Source of the DNA: Rothia sp. SD9660Na
GTDB lineage: Bacteria > Actinomycetota > Actinomycetes > Actinomycetales > Micrococcaceae
Reading direction: 5' to 3'
Assembly (NCBI RefSeq): GCF_030064065.1
Contig: NZ_CP125946.1
Location: 1,240,001-1,304,000 of the forward strand
Length of the DNA stretch: 64,000 nt
Within the stretch, counting starts at the first letter, position 1, and each line of letters starts with the position of its first letter. The notes below the pieces were generated by a model, which was not told where the DNA came from, made no database searches, and saw nothing but the letters and a program-made list of their open reading frames with translations. The position numbers and the translations under genes are program-made. Below are positions 35,295-42,477 of this stretch, in pieces.

Positions 35295-36080
35295 CTAGCG
35301 GGCGAAGGCTGAGTAGCGGCCGGACTCGTGAATGGTCAGGTGGAGGTCGAGGCCGTAGGTGGCTGAGACGTTGGCCTGGGTGAGGGTTTCTTCGATGGGG
35401 CCTGCTGCTACGATTTCGCCTTCGCGTAGGAGCAGGGCGTGGGTGAACCCTGCGGGAATCTCTTCCAGATGGTGGGTGACCAGGATGGTGGCGGGGGCGT
35501 AGGGGTCGAGGGCCAGGTGGGTGAGGCGCTTGACCAGGTCTTCGCGGCCTGCGATGTCCATGCCGGCGCCGGGTTCATCGAGAATCAGCATTTCGGGGTC
35601 GGTCATCAGGGCCCGGGCAATGAGTACGCGCTTTTTTTCGCCTTCCGAGAGGGTACCGAAGGGGCGGTCAGCTAGGTGGGCTACCCCCCAGTCGTCGAGC
35701 AGGGCCTTGCCCTGGTTGTCGTCGAAGGAGTCGTATTCTTCGTTCCAGCGGCCTGCTACGCCGTAGGCTGCGGTGATGACGACATCGAGCACGGTTTCGT
35801 TGCCGGGGATTTGGGTGGCCATGGGGGCTGATGAGAGGCCGATGCGGGGGCGTAGTTCAAAAACGTCGACGGCGCCGAGGATTTCGTCGAGGATGTCGAC
35901 TTCTCCGCGGGTGGGGTGCAGGCGGGCTGCTGCGATGGAGAGCAGGGTGGTTTTGCCCGCGCCGTTGGGGCCAAGGACGACCCAGCGTTCGCCTTCTTCG
36001 ACAGACCAGGTGATGTTGTGGATGAGGTTCTTACCGCTTCGTGAGACAGTAACCTTATTAAGTTCAAGAACTGATGCCAT
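35295..36080 (-). CDS. ABC transporter ATP-binding protein
   Basis: A 261-residue stand-alone ATPase with Walker A GPNGAGKT (about residues 37-44), signature LSEGEKKRVLIARALM, Walker B MLILDEPGAGMD, and switch His in VTHHLEE. No permease gene is adjacent, and the neighbour is an RNA methyltransferase. Such orphan ATPases are often annotated as molybdenum or iron transport ATPases; the substrate is unknown. Divergent from serB with a short shared promoter region. Confidence 0.9.
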   Translation of the reverse strand: MASVLELNKVTVSRSGKNLIHNITWSVEEGERWVVLGPNGAGKTTLLSIAAARLHPTRGEVDILDEILGAVDVFELRPRIGLSSAPMATQIPGNETVLDVVITAAYGVAGRWNEEYDSFDDNQGKALLDDWGVAHLADRPFGTLSEGEKKRVLIARALMTDPEMLILDEPGAGMDIAGREDLVKRLTHLALDPYAPATILVTHHLEEIPAGFTHALLLREGEIVAAGPIEETLTQANVSATYGLDLHLTIHESGRYSAFAR

Positions 36081-36110
36081 GGTTCACAACTTTAGTAGAT
36101 AATGGTGCCT

Positions 36111-37046
36111 ATGAGTACTTCTGTGAATATTGTTGCTATTTCTCGTGCGGATGCCCCCCTACTTGCTACCGAGGAGCAGCTGGTTGCTGCGCTGCAGGCG
36201 GTTGAGGGTCTGGAGCTTGAGTCGGGTCTTTTGATGGAGGTTCCTGCCTCTCGCGTAGAGCGGGAAGTTGAGGGGCCAGCCTATTCGGTTTATCTGGCTT
36301 CTGCGCAGTGGGAGCGTGGCGGAGTAGAGGATGCCCGCGGTGCCTTGGGGCTTCTGGATGGGGCGCGCTCGCTGGGCTTTGACCTGAATGTGGTGCCTGC
36401 TGAGCTGGCCAACGATGAGAAGAAGCTGCTCGTCATGGATGTTGACTCTACTCTGATCCGCCAGGAGGTCATTGACGAGCTGGCAGCTGCGGCAGGACGC
36501 GGCGCTGAGGTTGCTGAGGTGACCGAGCGGGCGATGCGCGGGGAGCTCGATTTTGAGGCGTCCTTGCGTGAGCGGGTAGCTACCCTTGCTGGTCTCGATG
36601 AGTCGGTGATTGATGAGGTGGCTTCCAAGGTGCTGTACTCCCCCGGTGCTACCAAGCTGGTTGAGGTTTTCCTAGCTGCTGGCCACGAGGTCTGTGTGGT
36701 CTCGGGCGGGTTTGTGCAGGTTCTCTCCCCGCTGGCGGGCTACCTGAACCTTTCCAAGGCGCGCGCCAACGTCCTTGACATCATCGAGGGTAAGCTGACC
36801 GGCAAGGTAAGTGGTGAGGTCATTACCGGTGAGGTCAAGAAGGAGTCGCTGAAGGAGTGGGCTAAGGAGTTCGATATTAAGTCCTCCCAGACCATTGCTG
36901 TGGGCGATGGTGCCAACGATGTGCTGATGATTCTTGAGGCGGAGCTGGGTGTTGCTTTCAATGCCAAGACTGCCCTGCTTGAGGTCGCCGACGCCCAGAT
37001 TAATACCCTGCGCCTGGACGCGGTGCGCCACTTCGCTGGGCTCTAA
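36111..37046 (+). CDS. serB: Phosphoserine phosphatase SerB
   Basis: Last step of serine synthesis: hydrolysis of phosphoserine. It is a HAD-superfamily enzyme of about 311 residues. The nucleophile motif is DVDSTLIRQEVIDELA, motif II VVSGGFVQVLSPLA, the Lys motif is in the KEW region, and motif IV is AVGDGANDVLMI. The N-terminal 90 residues form an ACT-like regulatory region. Start choice: GATAAT at 36098-36103 ends 7 nt before ATG 36111, so the mRNA is probably leaderless; an ATG 9 nt upstream overlaps the -10. Confidence 0.94.
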   Translation: MSTSVNIVAISRADAPLLATEEQLVAALQAVEGLELESGLLMEVPASRVEREVEGPAYSVYLASAQWERGGVEDARGALGLLDGARSLGFDLNVVPAELANDEKKLLVMDVDSTLIRQEVIDELAAAAGRGAEVAEVTERAMRGELDFEASLRERVATLAGLDESVIDEVASKVLYSPGATKLVEVFLAAGHEVCVVSGGFVQVLSPLAGYLNLSKARANVLDIIEGKLTGKVSGEVITGEVKKESLKEWAKEFDIKSSQTIAVGDGANDVLMILEAELGVAFNAKTALLEVADAQINTLRLDAVRHFAGL

Positions 37047-37129
37047 ACTAAATCATCGGGTTTGTACCATGCCCTGCCCACTTTTGACCTTAAAAACGGG
37101 CAGAGCGCGGTACAAAGTTCGACAGGAGA

Positions 37130-37870
37130 CTACTTGATGAAGCCGCCTGCGCCGCCGACCAGCTCGATGTGGCCGGTTTCAACGTCGGCAGTTACCATCT
37201 TGGCAACTTCCTGTGCGAACTCGTTGACGGTGTAGAGCTTGCCGGCTTCTTCGCGGCGGGCCTCAATGGCGCCGGGGTGCAGGCGGTTGAGTAGGGCCGC
37301 GGTGACGGTACCCTCAATCATGTCAGCAGAAACAACTACCAGGGAGATGCCCTTCTCAGTCAGGGCAGGAATCTCTGCTAACAGGGCGTCCTCGCCGGCG
37401 CGCTTGGACTCAGCAACCGGCTTGTACTCGGGCATGGTCTCTACTTCGCGGATGAAGTGGGCCTGGTGGCTGGTCACAAAGACGATGCGGCCACCCTCAG
37501 GCATCTTTTCAGCTGCCAGGCGGGCCAGGCGCAGCTGGGAGTCGCGGTTGAGCACCATGGCGTAGTCGTCGGGCATGCCGGCCTCCATGCCGCCAGAGGC
37601 GTTGAGAATGAGGTAGTCCAGGGAGCCGAAGTTTTCGATGGCAGCCTCTACCAGGGCGGCGGCGTCCTCAGCCTTGGTCACATCGCCCTGTACGGCAACG
37701 GCCTTGCCGCCGGCTTCTTCAATGGCGGCAACAACCTTGGTGGCACGGGGTGCCTTGGAGCGGTAGTTGACAATGATATTGGCTCCCTGGGCGGCAAGAA
37801 TCTGGGCGGTATCTGCGCCCACGCCGCGGGAGGAACCGGTAATGATAATGGTCTTGTTCTGAAGTGACAT
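37130..37870 (-). CDS. SDR family oxidoreductase, atypical catalytic spacing
   Basis: A 246-residue Rossmann-fold short-chain dehydrogenase with NAD(P) motif TGSSRGVG (about 11-18) and NASGG in place of NNAG. The catalytic segment reads VTSHQAHFI ... MPEYKPVAESKRAGEDAL, so the Tyr is followed by Lys at +1 and +7 rather than the classic YxxxK. As far as I recall the same pattern is conserved in a mycobacterial/actinobacterial subgroup, so it is a family trait, not damage. The substrate is unknown. AAGGA lies 8 nt before the ATG. Confidence 0.85.
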   Translation of the reverse strand: MSLQNKTIIITGSSRGVGADTAQILAAQGANIIVNYRSKAPRATKVVAAIEEAGGKAVAVQGDVTKAEDAAALVEAAIENFGSLDYLILNASGGMEAGMPDDYAMVLNRDSQLRLARLAAEKMPEGGRIVFVTSHQAHFIREVETMPEYKPVAESKRAGEDALLAEIPALTEKGISLVVVSADMIEGTVTAALLNRLHPGAIEARREEAGKLYTVNEFAQEVAKMVTADVETGHIELVGGAGGFIK

Positions 37871-37911
37871 TCTTAGTCCTTATAAGCGTTGTACAAATGA
37901 TTACTGTGAGA

Positions 37912-38091
37912 AGTAAAGGGCGGCAGCTCCCCGGCAGCCGACTGGCTGGGGCTGGCATGAATCGCCGTGATGAGTGCCGAGATTCCGAGCAAGCGAGGAA
38001 AATAATCTCGGCGCGAATCTGGCGAGCATGCGAGCCAGTTAGCGAACCGACGAGAAGGTTAGTCGGCAGAGGGGAGCTGCCGCCCTTCACT
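37912..38091. other. 180-nt nested palindromic rod element between two SDR genes
   Basis: Five nested stems: 37912-37932/38071-38091 (21 bp, one mismatch), 37937-37943/38061-38067, 37951-37956/38034-38039, 37962-37966/38021-38025 and 37976-37984/38004-38012 (9 bp). Together they form one long rod. It is non-coding, and lies in the gap between the fabG stop and the downstream SDR gene. It could be a miniature mobile palindrome, a processed structured RNA, or an mRNA element. No other copy is in this window. Confidence 0.75.
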
Positions 38092-38113
38092 GGCACACAC
38101 CGGCCAGGCTGTA

Positions 38114-38821
38114 TTAGTGCCCCATACCCAAACCGCCATCAACAGGGATCACGGCACCTGAGATGTACCCTGCGGCGTCGGAGGCGAGGAAGAGGGCTAC
38201 GTCGGCGATTTCTTTGGGTTCGGCAAAGCGGCGGGCGGGGATGGATTCGGTGTACTGCTTTTTGAGGTCGTCGGAGAGTTCCTCGGTCATGTCGGTTTTG
38301 ATGAAGCCGGGGGCGATGACGTTGGCGGTGATGTTGCGGGCGCCTAGTTCGCGGGTGATGGAGCGGGCCATGCCGATGAGGCCTGCTTTGGAGGCGGAGT
38401 AGTTGACCTGGCCGGGGTTGCCGTAGAGGGCGACGACGGAGGAGATGAAGATGATGCGGCCGCCCTTGTTTTTGAGCAGGCCTTTGGTGGCGCGCTGGGC
38501 GACGCGGAAGGCGCCGGTGAGGTTGGTGTCGATGACGGAGGTGAAGTCGTCTTCTTTCATGCGCATGAGCAGGGTGTCTTTGGTGATGCCTGCGTTGGCG
38601 ATGACGACGCCGACGGGGCCGAATTCTGCTTCGACGGCGGTGAAGGCTGCGTCGATGGAGGCTGAGTCGGTGACGTCTGCTTTGACGGCGAAGAAGTCGG
38701 CGGGGGGTTCGCCGCTGCGGTAGGTGATGGCGACGTTGTAGCCGGCTTTTTTGAATTCGGTGGCGATGGCGTGGCCGATGCCGCGGTTGCCGCCGGTGAT
38801 GAGTACGGTGGGGTTGGTCAT
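38114..38821 (-). CDS. fabG: 3-oxoacyl-ACP reductase FabG-like
   Basis: A 235-residue classical SDR that reduces 3-oxoacyl-ACP in fatty-acid synthesis. TGGNRGIGHAIA binds NADPH, then NAG (VIANAGITKD), the catalytic Ser in ISSVVALYGNPGQ, YSASKAGLIGMA (YxxxK), and the C-terminal PGFIKTDMTEELSDDLKKQYTESIPARRFAEPKEIADVALFL typical of FabG. The gene is isolated from other fab genes. Confidence 0.9.
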   Translation of the reverse strand: MTNPTVLITGGNRGIGHAIATEFKKAGYNVAITYRSGEPPADFFAVKADVTDSASIDAAFTAVEAEFGPVGVVIANAGITKDTLLMRMKEDDFTSVIDTNLTGAFRVAQRATKGLLKNKGGRIIFISSVVALYGNPGQVNYSASKAGLIGMARSITRELGARNITANVIAPGFIKTDMTEELSDDLKKQYTESIPARRFAEPKEIADVALFLASDAAGYISGAVIPVDGGLGMGH

Positions 38822-39004
38822 TGTTTCACCTTGTTGTGGAGTTTTGTTTCTGCCCCTATCTTACGCTCTTGAGAAAAAAGTGGTGGTTTGTTCAAGTAGG
38901 CGCGTGTTATTTGGCCTGGCAGGTTTGGTTAGGGGGTCGGGCGGGGTGTGCGTGCGAGGGGTAGACTGGTGGGGTGAGTTTGAGCCTGTGTGAGGAGGGT
39001 GCCG

Positions 39005-39505
39005 GTGGCGCAGAAGTATTGGACTGCTGAGGATTTGAAGGGTGCCGGTTACTCTTCGGGCGTTTCTGAGGTTTTTGAGATTACGGACGCCGCTGAGCGG
39101 CAGTCGGTGGGGGTTAGTTCGCGGGCTAAGGTGTATGCCTTCAAGATGTTTTTGCGCATTGTTTTTATTATTGCTGCGGTGATGGTGGACGGTGTGTGGC
39201 AGTGGGTGTGCCTGGCGGCTGCGGCGATTATTCCCTGGACGGCAGTGGTGGTGGCTAACGGTGAGGCTAAGCAGGGTGGTGGCGGTTTTTCTGCCATGTT
39301 GCCGCCAGAACAACAGGCTGCCATTGAGGCGGCGCAGGCTGATCGGGCGGCTCGTGCCGCTGCAGCTGAGGGGGTGGACGCCGGTGGGCCAGTGGGTAGC
39401 CATACCCAGGCGAGCGCTCACTCGGCAGATTCTGCGGCTGAGGGTTCTAGTGAGCCGGTGATTATTGATGGTGAAGTGGTTTTTGATGAGGACGGTAAGG
39501 AGTAG
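39005..39505 (+). CDS. DUF3099 family membrane protein
   Basis: About 166 residues. The pattern is a polar N-terminus with EVFEITDAAERQS, two TM helices (about 45-65 FKMFLRIVFIIAAVMVDGVW and 66-85 WVCLAAAAIIPWTAVVVAN), then an Ala-rich tail ending EPVIIDGEVVFDEDGKE, as in actinobacterial DUF3099 proteins of unknown function. Start: AGGAGGG at 38993-38999 fits GTG 39005 best; in-frame GTGs at 38990 and 38999 are alternatives. It is followed 3 nt later by the next gene. Confidence 0.8.
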   Translation: MAQKYWTAEDLKGAGYSSGVSEVFEITDAAERQSVGVSSRAKVYAFKMFLRIVFIIAAVMVDGVWQWVCLAAAAIIPWTAVVVANGEAKQGGGGFSAMLPPEQQAAIEAAQADRAARAAAAEGVDAGGPVGSHTQASAHSADSAAEGSSEPVIIDGEVVFDEDGKE

Positions 39506-39508
39506 CGG

Positions 39509-39751
39509 GTGGATATTTTAGGTTCTTTGAATCAAGGTCAGGCCGTTGGCAGGGACCAGGGGCCTGAGTTTGTGAAGTGTAGCCGTAAGGGCTGCCAGGG
39601 GCAGGCTCGTTTTGAGGTGCTGTGGAACAACCCGAAGGTGCATACCCCGGATCGGCTCAAGAGCTGGGCGGCCTGTGAGGAGCACGTGCAGTATTTGCAG
39701 GATTTTTTGGTGGCGCGTAGTTTTTGGAAGCAGACTGTCCCTCTGGGATAG
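39509..39751 (+). CDS. Small zinc-finger-like conserved protein
   Basis: An 80-residue protein starting at GTG, with AAGGAG overlapping the upstream stop. It has KCSRKGCQGQARFEVLW early and WAACEEHVQYLQDFL later, a CxxxxC ... CxxH set that could bind one zinc in a treble-clef-like fold. Similar actinobacterial proteins are sometimes mislabelled acetone carboxylase. Function unknown. It lies between DUF3099 and SURF1 genes in a probable three-gene operon. Confidence 0.75.
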   Translation: MDILGSLNQGQAVGRDQGPEFVKCSRKGCQGQARFEVLWNNPKVHTPDRLKSWAACEEHVQYLQDFLVARSFWKQTVPLG

Positions 39752-39762
39752 GGTGATTGGTT

Positions 39763-40731
39763 GTGAAGAAATACGGTTTTTTGCTCTCTGGTAAGTGGGT
39801 TGGCCTGTTTGTACTGACGGTGGTCGCCTCGCTGGTGTGCCTGTATTTGGCGAGCTGGCAGATGAGCCGCAAGGAGGCGCTTGATTTTTCGAATGAGCGT
39901 ATTTCGCAGAACTATGATGCCACTCCCCTGGCTTTTGCAGATGACCTGACCCTGTTTGCATCCGCCAATTCTGAGCTGCGCTGGCAGCCGGTGACCATGA
40001 CCGGCCGGTACCTGAGTGAGCATCAGCTTCTGGTGCGTAACCGGCCCTATAACGGATTGAACGGGTATGAGGTGCTGGTGCCTTTCCAGACCGACCAGGG
40101 CCATACTGTGGTGGTCAACCGCGGCTGGATGGAAGCTGCGTTTGGGGATGCCGGTTCGACGGCTACCCCGGTGCCTGCTCCCCCGGCTGGGCAGGTGACC
40201 ATTACAGTTCGCCTGGTGGAGGGTGAGATCGATACGGGTGCTTCATCGGTGGATGGGCAGATTAGCAGTATTGACCTTCCCGAGGTTGCTGAGGTGACCG
40301 GTCTTGATGTTGATACGGTCAACTATGGTGTGATGGCTTCTGAGAGCCCGGCCCCGGCGAGCGCCCCGGTCGCTAAGGATAAGCCGGAGGAGGATTACGG
40401 GCCGAACCTGTCGTATTCGGTGCAGTGGTACTGTTTTGCGGCCATGTTCTATATTGCCTATTTCTGGTCTGCCCGCCAGAAGGTGCGCAACGATGAGCTC
40501 GATGCGCAGGTTGCCGCTGAGCTTGAGGCCTATTTTGGTCAGTTCTTCGATGCTGATGGCACCTATATCGGCGATGAGGACGAAGAGGTGGTGCGCCGCC
40601 GCATGGAGTTTGTGGATGATATGCCCGCGCATATGAAGTCCATTGTGCGCCCCAAAGCTCCTAAGCGCGGTAGGAAGATTACCGATGAAGAGGTGGAGGA
40701 CGCCCTGCTCGATGAGCAGCTCTACCGCTAG
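39763..40731 (+). CDS. SURF1-like cytochrome oxidase biogenesis protein
   Basis: A membrane protein of about 322 residues with the SURF1 layout: TM1 at about 8-28, an external domain with the family marks LASWQMSRKEA, LRWQPVTMTGRYL, LVRNRPYNGLNGYEVLVPFQT and VVVNRGWM, and TM2 near 225 (YSVQWYCFAAMFYIAYFW). It helps assemble cytochrome c oxidase. The acidic C-terminal 80 residues are an extension. Start GTG 39763; a TTG 6 nt upstream is also open. Confidence 0.9.
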   Translation: MKKYGFLLSGKWVGLFVLTVVASLVCLYLASWQMSRKEALDFSNERISQNYDATPLAFADDLTLFASANSELRWQPVTMTGRYLSEHQLLVRNRPYNGLNGYEVLVPFQTDQGHTVVVNRGWMEAAFGDAGSTATPVPAPPAGQVTITVRLVEGEIDTGASSVDGQISSIDLPEVAEVTGLDVDTVNYGVMASESPAPASAPVAKDKPEEDYGPNLSYSVQWYCFAAMFYIAYFWSARQKVRNDELDAQVAAELEAYFGQFFDADGTYIGDEDEEVVRRRMEFVDDMPAHMKSIVRPKAPKRGRKITDEEVEDALLDEQLYR

Positions 40732-40756
40732 GCTTTGTGGGTGATTGAGATAGAAG

Positions 40757-40793
40757 ATGCTCCCCTCCACCGCTTCAGGTGGAGGGGAGCATT
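40757..40793. terminator. Bidirectional terminator SURF1 / xpt remnant
   Basis: ATGCTCCCCTCCACC ... GGTGGAGGGGAGCAT stem between convergent genes. Confidence 0.88.
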
Positions 40794-40812
40794 TCTTACC
40801 CCGGCGACGGTC

Positions 40813-41079
40813 CTATTGGGCTTGGTCTACCTCGTGGGTAAAGACCACCCCGTCGTCGGTGAAATGGTCAATCATAGCCAGGGAGTAGACGTCGTAGCCA
40901 CGGTCACGGAATTCTTTGCCGCCGCCTTGGAAGACCTTTTCGATGGCGATACCGATCCCGGCTACCTCGGCCCCGCCCTGTTCGCAGAGGTGGGTTAGAC
41001 CGTGCAGGGCCTGGCCGTTGGCGAGGAAGTCATCGATAATACAGCTGCCGGGGTAGGCTTGTGGAACTGTCCCAATCAT
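40813..41079 (-). pseudogene. xpt: Truncated xanthine phosphoribosyltransferase (3' part of xpt)
   Basis: From [18 protein letters not shown] onward this matches the C-terminal half of Xpt: PRPP loop [40 protein letters not shown]. The N-terminal roughly 110 residues are gone; the dozen residues before IIDDFLANG ([13 protein letters not shown]) are not Xpt-like. The break lies near 41045, and beyond it is the promoter region of the plus-strand YdjM-like gene. It is probably a 5' deletion left by a rearrangement, and no enzyme activity is expected. Confidence 0.82.
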
Positions 41080-41083
41080 CTTT

Positions 41084-41099
41084 TAGAACAAATATTCGA
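41084..41099 (+). promoter_or_regulatory. LexA (SOS) box upstream of the YdjM-like gene
   Basis: TAGAACAAATATTCGA matches the actinobacterial/Gram-positive LexA box TCGAAC-N4-GTTCGA at 10 of 12 positions. It overlaps a possible -35 (AGAACA, 41085-41090) that is 17 nt from a -10 TAAAGT (41108-41113). E. coli ydjM is a known SOS gene, so the context supports it. Confidence 0.65.
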
Positions 41100-41157
41100 A
41101 GATGTGTTAAAGTGGTGCTTTCACATCCGGAGGATTACTCGTAAGGATTACACCACC

Positions 41158-41889
41158 ATGATGGGCTACTCCCACTCCATTAGCGCAGCGGCAGCCTGGC
41201 TCGCCCTCAATGAAGCTGGAGTCTTAGGCATTGAGGATCCAACCACACTGGCCGTCACAACCCTGGCGGCAGCCGGCGCCGGTATGCTGCCCGACATCGA
41301 CCACCACAACGGCACCATCGCCCACTCGATTCCACCGGTGAGCAAGTGGGTTGCACTGATCGTCGGGCGACTATCAGGTGGGCACCGTAAGGGCACCCAC
41401 TCTCTGGTGGGACTGGCAGTTTTCTGGACCCTGGCTTATTTTGCTGACCGGCTTACCTACGCTGGTATTCCGGTGGTTGCCCTGGCCCTGGCCGGTTTTG
41501 CTGGCGGCCTGGCCCTGCGCACCTTCAAGGCACCAGGAGGCTGGCTGGGGGCGCTCGCGGTCATTGCCGGAACCATCTACACCGATTCGCTGACACTGAT
41601 GCCCTGGGCTGTTCTTACCGGGGCGGCCGCCCATATCGTGGGAGATGCGCTGACCACCCGTGGCGTTAACCCCTTCTGGCCTGCTACCCTAAAGCCAGTG
41701 GTAGCCAGCAAGCTCTGGCGTAAGAGCGGCTACATGGCCTTACCTATCCTGGGCGATGCTGGCTCAGCCCGCGAGAACTTCCTCACCACCGCCCTGACCG
41801 TCTATATCGGGGCCTACATCCTGGCCTTTTTCGGTTTTCCCACCAGCTTTCCAGCCCAGCTGATTAGCGACTTCTTCACAGGAGCCTAA
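41158..41889 (+). CDS. YdjM-like membrane metal-dependent hydrolase (DUF457)
   Basis: About 244 residues from ATG 41158 (AAGGA 10 nt upstream). The start MMGYSHSISAAAAWLALN is followed by MLPDIDHHNGTIAHSIPPVS (metal-binding Asp/His cluster), GGHRKGTHSLVGLAVFW (HRxxTHS) and several TM helices, as in the LexA-regulated YdjM family. The biochemical role of the family is not known. The frame is open upstream to 41002, but that part runs back through the LexA box and the xpt remnant and is not coding. Confidence 0.88.
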   Translation: MMGYSHSISAAAAWLALNEAGVLGIEDPTTLAVTTLAAAGAGMLPDIDHHNGTIAHSIPPVSKWVALIVGRLSGGHRKGTHSLVGLAVFWTLAYFADRLTYAGIPVVALALAGFAGGLALRTFKAPGGWLGALAVIAGTIYTDSLTLMPWAVLTGAAAHIVGDALTTRGVNPFWPATLKPVVASKLWRKSGYMALPILGDAGSARENFLTTALTVYIGAYILAFFGFPTSFPAQLISDFFTGA

Positions 41890-41899
41890 GACTTCAGAC

Positions 41900-41943
41900 A
41901 AAGACAGGGGCCCGACACCGCGTGGTGCCGGCCCCCTGTCTTT
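41900..41943 (+). terminator. Terminator after the YdjM-like gene
   Basis: Long stem AAAGACAGGGGCC... / ...GGCCCCCTGTCTTT with a T-run, 11 nt after the stop. Confidence 0.9.
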
Positions 41944-42033
41944 CACCCGTGTATCACTTCTATGTAGTCACTCATTGAGGTGGGGTGGGAAGGAAAACAA
42001 AAAATATATCTGTGCCGCTTGGGCGAACGATGT

Positions 42034-42114
42034 TTAGTCTTCGGTCCAGAAAACGTCGACCTCTACGCCCTCTTCAGCGATTTCGGGGTAACGTACGTCG
42101 TGTGATTCCAGCAT
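42034..42114 (-). CDS. Candidate small protein of 26 residues
   Basis: An ATG at 42114 is preceded by GAAAGGA with 7 nt spacing and opens a 26-codon frame to TAA (42034). The peptide starts MLESHDVRYPEIAEEG and ends VDVFWTED; it is acidic with no TM segment. On the minus strand its leader carries two hairpins (42162-42183, CCGCCTCA stem; and a CCAAC/GTTGG stem near 42135-42150). There is no neighbouring gene on this strand downstream, and it is not a family I recognise. It may be a regulatory leader peptide, a stand-alone small protein or a chance frame; the ribosome site favours real translation. Confidence 0.45.
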   Translation of the reverse strand: MLESHDVRYPEIAEEGVEVDVFWTED

Positions 42115-42161
42115 TGAATCATCCTTTCAAGGTTCGGCCCAACGTCGGTGTTGGATTTGTG

Positions 42162-42183
42162 TGCCGCCTCATCGGTGAGGCGG
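42162..42183. other. Hairpin in the 42-kb intergenic region
   Basis: GCCGCCTCA-TCGG-TGAGGCGGT, an 8-bp GC stem with a tetraloop. It lies in the 534-nt stretch 41944-42477, which otherwise holds only the 26-codon ORF and two further hairpins. Confidence 0.6.
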
Positions 42184-42360
42184 TATTCTTGAGGTGCAGC
42201 TGGGGAAGATTGACTTCCGAAGCTGGTATTTACTCTACGCCGACTAGTCCACCCTGCACCAGGCAAATAGGACCGTTATCATTTCGTGACCTTTGTTTGG
42301 GAAAGAAAAACCCACGAAACACACAGGTCTTTTTCGTAGAGTGTGGTGGCCCCAACAGTG

Positions 42361-42389
42361 GGCTTGTGTAAGAAACAGACACACAAGCC
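42361..42389. other. Inverted repeat with 9-bp arms
   Basis: GGCTTGTGT (42361-42369) and ACACAAGCC (42381-42389) with an 11-nt loop. It is either a terminator or an operator between the small ORF promoter region and the ABC-F terminator. Confidence 0.5.
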
Positions 42390-42426
42390 TATTTGTACGG
42401 ACCAAAGAAGGGGTGTCGATACGAGA

Positions 42427-42459
42427 CCGCCCCGCCCGGTCAGCTACCGGGCGGGGCGG
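42427..42459 (-). terminator. Terminator after the ABC-F gene
   Basis: GC-only stem CCGCCCCGCCCGGT / ACCGGGCGGGGCGG with a 5-nt loop, just after the ABC-F stop on the minus strand. Confidence 0.85.
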
Positions 42460-42477
42460 GCGTCCACCCATTCCTGC

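Noticed and set aside
37130..37870. Loss of the SDR YxxxK motif as a sign of pseudogenisation
   Set aside because: The Tyr/Lys spacing appears to be a conserved trait of an actinobacterial SDR subgroup and the frame is intact.
37912..38091. Small SRP RNA, RNase P, tmRNA or a known riboswitch as explanation of the palindromic rod
   Set aside because: None of the conserved loops (SRP GGAA/AGCAG, P4 helix, tmRNA tag frame, cobalamin or TPP boxes) is present.
41002..41157. 52-codon N-terminal extension of the YdjM-like protein
   Set aside because: It crosses the LexA box, promoter and xpt remnant; family proteins start at MMGYSHS.
42063..42266. 67-codon minus-strand frame overlapping the small ORF
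   Set aside because: No ribosome site, composition not protein-like, and it overlaps the better supported 26-codon frame.
42250..42285. Possible Zur/Fur box (AATGATAACGG) upstream of the 26-codon ORF
   Set aside because: Only one half-site fits; the right half does not match TTATCATT-type symmetry.
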